25,076 nucleotides of DNA from Lingula anatina (lineage: Eukaryota > Brachiopoda > Lingulata > Lingulida > Lingulidae), in the NCBI RefSeq assembly GCF_001039355.2, contig NW_019773876.1, positions 12,506 to 37,581 on the forward strand. The letters are read 5' to 3'. Made by a program: the position numbers and the translations under genes. The notes beneath the pieces are model-generated. The model was not told the DNA's origin and did no database searches. It worked only from the letters and a program-made list of their open reading frames with translations. Within the stretch, counting starts at the first letter, position 1. Each line of letters starts with the position of its first letter. Positions 10,901 through 21,400 of this stretch are shown here, piece after piece.

Positions 10901-10978
10901 AAGTAAAGACGTCTTAGAACTCGTTTATCATGGATTGCTATATTTTCATGGTGTTACCTTAACTACTTCAAATGTACA
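7961..10978. other. Intergenic stretch with no recognised gene
   Basis: Open frames here are short (under 90 codons), lack recognisable domains and are not supported by splice-compatible neighbours. Noted content: a G-rich segment at about 9728-9760, another at 10160-10185, a 45-bp tandem duplication at 9936-10021 and repeated TACATGTA palindromes (9117, 9777, 9788). A 5' non-coding exon or promoter of the downstream ATPase gene could be hidden here. Confidence 0.6.
9936..10021. repeat. Two-copy tandem duplication, 45-bp period
   Basis: The block starting TTGTAGTTAAAGCAGTC at 9936 recurs at 9981 with almost no change over about 41 bases, including AAGTTATTATATAGTACTT. The near identity indicates a recent slippage or duplication event. 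Confidence 0.9.
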
Positions 10979-11320
10979 TTTTAAACCGAGCTTCGGCGGA
11001 ATGAGGATTCCCAGTTACCCATATAAACCGCTTTTACTTCTTCCTTATACAATTTTAATATAGTCATCATGCGAGGAATAAACATTATTATTTACTCGAT
11101 AATCCATAAAAGAAATTTAAACTGCACATTCTTCAAACTATTTGTTGTAAATTTTACCTACTTACATGTATCTGATCTCTTAGATATAGTGCTTATCTGC
11201 CCCGTTTACATACAGCACATAATTAAGCTAGCAGAAACATCCGTTCAAATATCTCATTTTTGGTAATTTGAAAATAAGTCCTTTGGTACTTCTCATCGGT
11301 ATGCATTTTGAAAATATATA
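10979..11320 (+). repeat. Dispersed repeat, copy 2 (intergenic)
   Basis: Related to 7019-7330, same orientation and same order of landmarks (TTTTAAACCGAGC at the left, ATATAAACCGC, CCATAAAAGAAA, TTCAAATATCTC). Divergence is high, so the insertions are old. A 97-codon open frame just beyond it (11321-11614) has no recognisable motif and is treated as chance. Confidence 0.75.
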
Positions 11321-11654
11321 GTGGTATGTTGTTGGCTTTTGTGGAAAACATTGACTATAAATGAATGTTTACGCAGAGACGACCCAAATAACTTTAATGA
11401 GCTAGTCGTTTGCGTGCGACATATAATTTTTTTATCTTTTAAAATTGCTGATTGGATTTTGACACGCCAGTTAGAGCATAGTTTCTGGGTGTCCGCAAGT
11501 ATTAACTGTTGCCAAAAGTTGAGTCACTTGTTGTCTTCCTATGCATGTTACAGAAACCATGTATTTCGAGACAATTTAAGAACTGTAAAGCTAGATGCAA
11601 TGGAAGCTATATAGTAACGTTACGAAATACTCGTGGTGAATTCGTCGATACGTT

Positions 11655-11944
11655 AAATTATAATTTTGACTAGCTGGATCATACCTTTAAACCGTACTAA
11701 ATGGCACCGTTCGCCCTTTAAAATACCGAAAATTTATGCGGCCTTTCAGCGGACCCCAAAGTGTGGGGGGAGTCGGCTTCCCATCCACAGACCCCCCCCC
11801 CTTCATATAATCCTGGATCCGCCCCTGAATGTGTATTGTCCGTGTCAGAACAAGGCGTTTGTGCTATGTAGAAGTTATCAGAGCGTTACTACCAGCATGT
11901 ACTGGGGTTTAAAGGTATGATGCAGCTAGTCAAAATTATAATTT
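11655..11944. mobile_element. 290-bp MITE with 39-bp terminal inverted repeats
   Basis: The left end 11655-11693 (AAATTATAATTTTGACTAGC...) and right end 11906-11944 are inverse complements over 39 bp with a single mismatch. The interior includes G/C homopolymer tracts (11766-11771, 11792-11801) and CTGGATCCGCCCCTG, a motif reminiscent of transposon ends, so another fragment may be nested inside. There is no open frame of note. It sits about 320 bp upstream of the ATPase start codon. A clear target-site duplication was not seen. Confidence 0.85.
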
Positions 11945-11975
11945 CAAGAGAGAACCATTGTTGTGATTGTTTTCA

Positions 11976-12042
11976 GAAATCGAAGGGGGAGGGGGTAGTC
12001 AGGAGCCCCCTGACACCCCCTACCTAAATCCGCCTCTGGCAT
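11976..12042. mobile_element. Fold-back transposon-end fragment
   Basis: A short segment with GTCAGG and CCTGAC arms, flanking G and C tracts, ending CCTAAATCCGCCTCTGG. That ending is similar to CCTGGATCCGCCCCTG inside the neighbouring MITE, suggesting a relic of the same or a related element. Confidence 0.4.
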
Positions 12043-12290
12043 TTAACATATGTAAACAAGGACAGGCATGTCATCTGATGTTAAGATCACTCGAAATGAA
12101 CTTCTGTAATATACTAGTACCATCTGTAATCTACCCATATTTTCTCTATGTAACAATACAACCATGGCATCTGGTATGGAAATCACTCGTACTGTATATA
12201 TGTAAAATGCCATGTGTAATTTCTACACACGTTTTCTGTATGTTACATGCAGTAAAGGCAGCCATGTCCTCTGATGTGAAGATCACTCGT
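12036..12290 (+). repeat. Triplicated start-codon segment upstream of and including ATPase exon 1
   Basis: Three related copies place an ATG at 12068, 12164 and 12264 (spacings 96 and 100 bp). Each ATG is followed by a version of TCxTCTGATGTxAAGATCACTCG and preceded by a tATGTwA...AA block. Copies 1 and 2 reach TAA after 13 sense codons each (reading [13 protein letters not shown] and MASGMEITRTVYM); only copy 3 stays open into the gene. The upstream copies may be relics, alternative first exons or upstream ORFs in the leader. Confidence 0.85.
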
Positions 12291-12353
12291 ACGGGGCCCC
12301 CTCCAATGGACCCCAACAAGTCGTATGTGAACCCAGGAGAAGAGGACCAGATG
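12264..12353 (+). CDS. ATPase exon 1 with start codon
   Basis: ATG 12264 sits in a good context (GCAGCCATGT) and opens 30 codons ending EEDQM, directly continued by EIYG in exon 2 across a phase-0 intron. This matches the EDEMEIYG start region of vertebrate ATP13A3. The frame is open upstream to 11967 but has no family resemblance there. AG at 12251-12252 could be the acceptor of a 5' UTR intron. Confidence 0.85.
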
Positions 12354-12434
12354 GTATGAGCATGGATTTTTGAAGTCAGCTATTTTTTAATGACAATATT
12401 TTTTTGCCGAACTAAAAATTTCTCTCTTCTTCTG

Positions 12435-12486
<52 letters not shown>

Positions 12487-15400
12487 CGCATACTTTTACT
12501 AGGATGTAAACACCCTGCATGTAGGCTTCATTTTTAGTGAACGCTTTGTTTGCAGGAAATTTATGGGCACAGAAGAAGTATCTTCAAATGTGTCATAAGT
12601 GGAGTGTTCCTAGTGGCGACAGCGGGGTTCCTGGGCTTAGTTTTCTACTGGAGGCGGGACTGGATGTTACAATGTACTCACTCTCGCTGTTCACTTAGCA
12701 AGGCCACCCGTGTGTTATTGAAGGTAAGTTGATCTTGTCATTGTTTCACTTGAGAGCTAGTGTGTTAAATGTGACTGTGTATTAGGTGTGACAGTGTGTT
12801 GGGGAGAGTGAGAGTGTGTTTGGTGTGACAACTTGTAAAATATAACGGCGTGTTAGATGCGACAGTGTGTTCATGTAACTGTGATAGGCTAATTGTGACA
12901 ATTCGTCAGATGTGACAGTGTGTTGGTTGAGGCAATGTGTTAGATGTGACAGTGTGTTAGATGTGACAGTGTGTTAGGTGGACAGTGTGTTTTGTGTGGC
13001 GGTATGTTAAATTTATCAGTGTTCGTGTCACAGCGTGCTTGTATTTACAATGTTAACTGACCAATCTTATAATATAATGCAGTGTGAGGATTGGATCCCA
13101 GCTAAGCAAATCACAAAACATAAAAACCATACTTAGTTTATTGTGACCTATATTTCAGGACCAGTACTTGCAGTGGTCAGTCAACAAAGTGAGGACAGTT
13201 ACTAGGGAGGGACAGAGGTAGCGTTTGTCATTTCAAATCAGTTCTTCTTCCCAACGCGTCAGTTAATTGTTACATATATGCTTTTCTCTATACCAAAACA
13301 AAGTAAATTAATTTGGTGTTGGATAAGACTGTTTCCTTTATTGGAACGAAAGCGCCAAATTCTGGTGATAAATTGGAAGTCAAATATCAGAGTTCCATTT
13401 TTTGACTCGTATATAGTGTAATTAAGTGTTAGTCTTTATGCGGCTACTTCTCTGTTAGTCTTCATGTGACTACCTCTGTGTGTGTTTCAGCGTGGATCCA
13501 GACCTGTCGTCCAGCTTTGAGAGTGTGGAGTCCCTGACTCACGTCCCACATATATCGCTGGATCCCAAGGCAAACCTGACCAAGACCTCATCAAGAAATA
13601 CAATGGAAAAAGTAAAATGAATCTTTGTTATCGAAATATATCAAGGCTAGAAATAACATTACTTACAACTGGGATTTGGAGAAAAACAATGCATACGTTG
13701 AATTTCTTTCAGCAATTTTCACTTGAACATTTGTGGAGTCTGTATAATCTGTTTGGAAATTGATATATTCTGTTTGTGTTTTTTATCTAATGCGTGTTTA
13801 ATTAATTTACTTTTAAATCCTGTTAAAATTCTGTTTTGTTTTTATTTCAGCCCGAAGCCATTATAAGAAACTTTGTGAACAAGAAGATCAAATATATTTG
13901 GAATGCAGAGCTCAAGAGCTTTGAACGTCTCAAGTAATTAACTCATGATATTTCGGTAAAATTGTAGAGGTTAATCATTCCACCATGCACATGTAACCTG
14001 TTACAATTTATTATATTTTTGAAATTCCCCCCTCATTTAATGATTTTCATTTATAAATTTATAAAATAATGTCAGCTGTTAATTCCTGTACCCATCATCC
14101 TGTCTTAGGGGTCTGGAAGAGGGAGTGTCTTGCGCATATTTCTATGAAGCAGAAGGAGTCAGTGCAGACGAGAGAGCAAGAAGGTGAGAAACTAAAGTGT
14201 TAAAGTGTTAATATTTTGTATGAGTGAGTTGTGTATTTTTCATGATGCCGCTTGTATTGTAAAGTTTGAGAGGAAGAAGTGGGGCTGAAAGGATTGAAAT
14301 TTGTGGACAGATTCAGTAAGCTTTAGTCTCTCACATTTTGGAGAAAAAACAAAGAATTCAGGATGTACGTATATCATTTGATGGTATACTGAACACTCAA
14401 AGTTTCACAAAAAAGACACCCTATCTGCCCTTCTTACCCCTTGTAATGTCTTAAAAACGAAATTAAATGTGAGGCAGCATATTATTCTTTGGGATTGGAA
14501 TCTTTTTAACACATTGAGATTTGGTTTCTCCATGTCAGATACACGTTTTTGTTTTTTTTCAGAATTGTGCTTTATGGTGCAAATTACATTGAGGTCCACG
14601 TTACTCCTATTTTGAAGATATTTATACAGCAGGTGGGTGATTCACTGGCTTTATTATCATTAACTGATCTGCTTCTGTCTATCTATGGCAATCAATTTAT
14701 TTCCAAAGTTTTACCTTTAATTTGGTAACCATCGGTGTACAGTTGAGGAGGCTATAGCGTTGCCATAGCAACCGCCAGTGAATAGGTGAAGAATTTTTGA
14801 AGAGGGTCTATTGTTGTCATAGTATCAATCAGTGACCAGATGAAGACCTCAGGAGGAGGGTCTTTGATGTCATAGCAACCATCAGTGGACAATTGAAGTC
14901 CTCATGAGGAGAGACAGAATGTTGAGTTATTAAATTACTCTCCTCCTCCACCGTGGAGATACTTACGGGTGCCAATTCTGCTCCAGATTTTCAGCCCGTT
15001 CTACGTGTTCCAAGTGTTCAGTTGTGCCCTGTGGTACGCGGATGTGTACTACTATTACGCCAGCACCATTGTCCTCATCACCTCAGTCTCCATCGTGGTG
15101 GCCATATACCAGATCAGGAAGGTGAGGGTGCTTGTTACAGTGGAAGAGACCTGTGTTTATGTTGTTAGTCATCCAGTAAAATGAGAATGAGAAATGTGAA
15201 TTATTCTGATACTGGAGCCAACATTGTAAAACACCTGACCGATTTAGGCCAGAGGACCAGTCCAGCCAGGTCATTTACCCGGTCTTAGGTTGAGACCGCA
15301 ACATCGATCAGATACTAAATGTAAGTTCCAGTACCAACGATATTCATGTTTCTCAAAGAAGAGACTTTTGCAAAAACAACATGCGCACATGCATCTGCAC

Positions 15401-18400
15401 ACATTACATTAAAACATTGAATTCATTTATAGAATTAAACACCCATTCCAGATGGAGAGAAAACTGAAGAATACCATTCATGGCCGGGACACGGTGACAG
15501 TAAAGCAAGGGACACATGCTGATGGTTAGTTAAACCTGTCCCAGTGAAGCACATCTGATGCTCTGCCATTCTATTTTCCACATACTTATATATGCCTGCT
15601 TGTCTGAAGTTCTTTAATTATTGACATATATAAGTTAAAATATTGAAACGCAGGCAAGCATCAGGCATGAATCCAGAGCACAGTTATATATGTAGTAAAC
15701 TTATTGTGTATAGTTTTATGAACTAAAATTCTAGCATATATATAGTCTTTCTTAAGGCAGTGACACATATGTCTATATGTTCTTCTATATTGGATATGGA
15801 ATTTAAATGAAGGATATTAATTAGATTTTAGTGAGATGTCCTCAGATTCTCTAGTACCTGGAGATATCCTAGAAATTCCACGACATGGCTGCATCATGAC
15901 ATGTGATGCTGTCCTCATAGCTGGAAACTGTATTGTCAATGAGAGCATGCTGACAGGTATGTATAGTAGTGCCATCTATTGGCTGTATGATGCTGAGGTA
16001 GGCAATAGGTTGTATAATCAGTGGGAGCATACTTTCAGGTATACAGTGTACGTGTAGTAAAAGGTGCTTGTCAAAAGTCCGAACGTTTATGAGGCCAAAA
16101 GTTCTTTAGTCCAAAAAACCATAACTTTTTCAAAAGTTTATTTTATTTAAAGGGTTCGTTGGTCCGAGGGTTCCAAAGCGAACATTTGGGCCAATCAACC
16201 ATCGGACTGCTAAATCTTCGGACTACACTGTATTGTATTAATTATTTTAATTATGTTTATTTTCTATCTATAGATCTAAGTTAAAGACATCATATTACCA
16301 GAATCAATTTATTCTAGGTGAAAGTGTCCCTGTCACCAAAACACCAGTTCCTAAGCCCAACCCAGGCTCTGCTGAAGAGACATTCTCTATGAGTCATCAC
16401 TCGCGCCATATCCTGTACTGTGGGACTAGAGTTATACAAACCAGGTTCTATAAAGGACAGAGAGTGAAGGCAGTGGTCCTCAGGACAGGTAAACTTTATC
16501 ATATAAATAATTATATATTCTGTACTTGTACAGGTAGACGATGTCATGCCACATTTTAGGCTCAGTCAGAAGTTTTTATTGTTGTTACAGAATCATTGTT
16601 TAAACACACAATGCCATGGTACCAATGTAGTTAGTGGTTTGCCAGAAAGTCATTTTGCAGTATGTATCAAATAAATGTTTATTTTGTGCACATGTTCCTA
16701 GTATAATTGTCCTTATATATTCACGTATTTATTATTTAAAAAGTTTGGTATAAAATTATAAGATGTCTTTGATTGGCTTTATAAATACTAAAAGTCTGTT
16801 CTAGGTTTTATGACGGCCAAGGGGGAACTGGTGAGGTCCATTATGTTTCCAAAGCCAATGAACTTCAAGTTTACTCAAGATGCGTACTTGTTTGTTGGTG
16901 CCCTGGCCGCCATTGCTTTCATGGGTTTCATCTATGTCATAGTCATAATGGTGAGGATGCATAACACACATTGACATGCAGGGAGCATAAATAATATAAA
17001 CTAAATTTGTCTTTGTAATGGTTTATCATATGCTATCATGTTGTACTATTATTGACTTTTTGTGAGGTCACATTTGGGCCGAACACATATATATGGTTGT
17101 TTTCTTTTTTACGCGGTCACAGTTTTTGAAAACAAGACACACTAAGAACTTTCAGTACAAATAATCATGTATATTCAGGTGGGTGATGAAGAAGAGCCGG
17201 GAGACATAGTTCTCCGTACTCTAGATTTAATCACCATAGCGGTACCCCCGGCCCTCCCTGCGGCACTCACCATTGGCACAGTGTTCGCACAGAGCCGCCT
17301 TAAGAAGACTGGTATCTACTGCATCAACCCGGCCACCATCCCAGTGTGTGGATCCACTAATGTGGTCTGCTTTGATAAGGTAGACATGCACATTTGCTCT
17401 TAAATTAGGTACATGTAGGCTTTCATTTTGGTGTCTACACGGATAATAATTCCACAAAATCTCATATAGTGCCTCTGTCATTTTTGTTTATTGTGTGCCA
17501 AACCAGAAATCAAATAATTTAATAACATTTAAATTAATGCAGATTCATTTTGTTTCTTTTCTGTTTATGAACTGAACTCGGTGTTAATTTGAAAAGTTGA
17601 AATATGAAAATAATTCAATTATTTTGTTTAGTAATTTTGTTTATCACATATATTTAAAACGATATTACCGGTATAACTGTTTCCAGACAGGTACCCTTAC
17701 AGAAGATGGCCTGGATATCTGGGGTGTGGTACCTGCGGAGGAAGGCAGGTGAGCAGATAACATCTTAGAACCACATAGCTTAGGTTGTAATAAGCTTTGT
17801 TAATTTTATCAGAATCAAAGTTGTCATTGAGTTTTGTTGCAGTGTTTTTTCAGAGCGTTTTTTTCGTTGTTTTTAGATTCCAAGATGTTGTCCACGAAGC
17901 AAACACTTTGCCTGAAGACAACCTTCTCATCTCCATGGCAACCTGTCACTCTCTGACCAGGATAGAAGGAGACATCTCTGGTGATCCTCTGGATGTGAAA
18001 ATGTTTGAAGCCACCACTTGGGTAAGTACTGATTTTTTAGATGATACACACGGAGAACACTGGACACTAGAACGTCTTAGAGGAGACATCTGGTATGCAA
18101 ATGCCAATGACAGTTTAAATGATTAAAAAAGAAAATTTTACGCGATGCTTGGGTAATGTCTGAATATGTCTAAAAAGTTTTTAAGTGTATACAGTTTTGC
18201 AAGATTCCTGCTAATCAATTAGTAGATTTGGGATAACTTGACTATGTTTTCAAATGCCCTTGAATGAGGGAAGATACAGGTAATCAACAAAGTTCTAACT
18301 ACAAAAAATCTTTCACAATATCAGTTACATAAGCTAATTTAAAGAAACGACAATGAAAATATCAGCTTGAAATGGACTGATGTCAATTTATTCTTCAGGA

Positions 18401-21400
18401 ATTGGAAGAACCAGGAGAAGAGGAGACCAATAAGTATGAATCGCTGGCTCCAACCATCGTCCGTCCGTCACGGCCTGATATCGTAAATGCTGCCAACCTG
18501 CCTCCTGAGGTACACTGCCACATCTAACACACTGTCACAACTAACACACTGTCACAACAAACACACTGTCACACCTAGAACGTATTGCTGAAACATATAC
18601 TGAAGACAGTCCGTGTGATTCACTGGCAGATCAAATTTATATATAAAACCCTTTTTCAACATATCTACTCAACAAAATGTATGATAAAATCAGCTGTGTC
18701 ATTTTTTCTCCTCACAGTTGGCGCCATTAGAGGTGGGTATTGTCCGGCAGTTCACCTTTACCTCTGCCCTCCAGAGAATGTCCGTGATTGTGAGGATTCT
18801 GGGACACGACAACTTCCAGCTGTATGCTAAAGGATCCCCAGAGAAGATAGAGTCCCTGTCAAAACCGGAAACAGGTAGATGTGTTTATGACTGGTGTTTT
18901 CTTAGATGAAAGTTAGACGTTATATAACACATTATTTTATTCCTCAATATATCATGGCTTACTTATCAAGATTGCTTGCTGTATGCACCTTTGAAAATAT
19001 GTAATTGTCTTTATGTTTGTTTCGGTTTCATTATAACTTTCTACATATTCAGACCGCATTTGCTATAACAAATGTTTCAGATCAGTATGCTTTGCGATGA
19101 TTTTAATTAGAAATTATATTATTTTATTTCAGTTCCTAAGAACTTCCACAATGTCTTGATGCAGTACACAGAGCAAGGCTACCGCGTGTTGGCTTTGGCA
19201 TGGAGACCTCTTCCCAAGCTGAACTATGTGAAGATACAGAGAGTGGCAAGGTACATGAGGAGTTTGCAGACTGAGATTGTTGTTTTCTGGTGTATTGAAT
19301 ATTGGCAGTGTGTGTGTACATCTCTGCAGACAGATGTCACTATCTAACACGTCATCGCAAGATCAACACTACTATGGTTATATACAGACACTGCTTCTAA
19401 GCTTTTAGGTCAATACGATTTTATGTCTCATCTAAATTAGCTTTTGCTCGTGCATATATCCTCAATCTTAGGCCATGCCTGGCATTAATGCTTTCATGTA
19501 ATCTTACATTGTAGGGAAGAAGTGGAATGTGACCTCAGCTTTCTAGGACTGCTGGTGATGGAGAACAAGCTGAAACCAGAAAGTGCCTCTACCATCAAAG
19601 TGCTGCAGGAGGCCAATGTAAGGCCAGTGATGATAACAGGTGAGGGGCATTGTGGTAGTTGAGATGTGCATTGTCTAAATTGAGGTGAAGATTGCGTTAA
19701 TTGAGATGGACAATGTGGTAGTTGAGCTGAAAAATGTCTTAGTTGAGACAGTCGATGTGTTAGTTGAGATGAAAATGTAATACACGTGCTCACCTGATGT
19801 TATAGATAACCTTGATGTTGTCATAAGAAGGAGGCAGTGTGTTAAATTTGAAAGTGAAAATGAGTTAATGCCTGTATGGCTGTGACAAGGAAACTTAATA
19901 GGGTTTGTCGAGAGTAGGATCCTGTCAAGACTCAGAGTGAGGTAGACTAGGCAAAACTCAGAGGAAGGCATTGTATTGATTGTTGTAGAGATGTGGGAGA
20001 AATGTAAGACGGACACGTACACTGTAGTTTTGAAACTAAACAGTATTTTACGTGTTTATCTTGGTAAAAGTGTTTTTTTCTTGGTCTGTGATATATCACA
20101 TTGTTATATTTCACTACATTCTGTCCTTGGGATGACAGGTGACAACATGCTGACAGCACTAAGTGTTGCCAGGGAGTGCGGAATGATACAGCCAGGACAG
20201 AATGTCATTCTGGCCACTGCATCCCCTCCCTCTGGAGCTGAGCTTAACCCCAGGTTAGAGTGGGTGGTTGCTGAGGAGACCAGCGAGAGAATCGAAGAGC
20301 TGAAAGTGCGAGAACTGGTAAGTGAAATCACAGGCCATTGATGTATGAATCATCACAAACAGGCATGTATTAATAGACATACCTGTAAAAATAAATTAAT
20401 ATACATGGAAGTCAATTAAAAAATAAGAGAAAATGTACATATACGTTTGTATGTGTGTCGTGTCTCTAGGTATTTATGTACATACATGGGTATTTGCATG
20501 TGAGAATTTGAACGAATAAAGTAAAATGCAACCAGATGCCAACTTGTAGATAAGGTAAACAATAAGCCAATCTCTGTTCCTAGGGTGACGTCAACCTCGT
20601 CATGGAGCAAGCCAACAAATTCCATATTGCAGTCACAGGGAAGACATGGGCTGTTGCTAAGCAACTGTATCCAGAGATACTGCCCAAAGTATGTATATGC
20701 AATGTTGCTATGCCGGGTATATCTCAGTAATTATTTGACTAAACTTACAAAAATTTGGTCTAAACAAACAAGCTCCAAACAAATAAAGTGTTATGCAGAA
20801 TAGTGCAAAGTTTGCAAGTACCTGTACGCCTTATGCAATGTTACAACGTGGCATATCTCTGTTAGGCAGGGAATGCGCTCTGGATGCAGGGGGGTATGTA
20901 GATGTGCAGATTTTGGGGTTTCGTTGCTGGTGACATACTTAATATAATAGTCATAGCCATCTTAGGCCGGGAATGAATTATATCACATAACACTGTAAAC
21001 CTTTAACGTTGACATTACAGCTTGCAGTGAGAGGCACGGTATTTGCCAGAATGTCTCCAAACCAGAAAGCACAACTGGTGGAGGTGCTACAAGAGATCGG
21101 GTAAACTGCTTTTATATCTGTCCTTTGGTTAGACCTAGCAAAAGTTTAATGCTACATCAATCACACTATCCATGGATATTGATGACAAGCTGTCACATCT
21201 AACACACTGCCACATCTAACACATTATCACATCGAACTCATTGCAATACCTAAAACATCTAACATGCTTTCACACCTAACACACTGTCACACCTAACACA
21301 TTACCACACCTAACACATTTTCGCAATTCAAATACTGCCACATCTGACACTATAACGTTAACCAATACTAAACCCAATATCATAGACACATGGTGTATTC

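Noticed and set aside
11321-11614. 97-codon open frame in the intergenic region
   Set aside because: No recognisable domain, odd composition, and it starts in the edge of a dispersed repeat; treated as chance.
11967-12263. Upstream in-frame extension of the ATPase reading frame
   Set aside because: The frame is open, but the predicted residues derive from transposon-end and repeat sequence and show no P5B resemblance; ATG 12264 has the better context and family match.
15832-15956. Alternative acceptor AG at 15830-15831 for ATPase exon 10
   Set aside because: It would shift the frame after the phase-1 exon 9; the acceptor at 15823-15824 keeps the frame and restores conserved residues.
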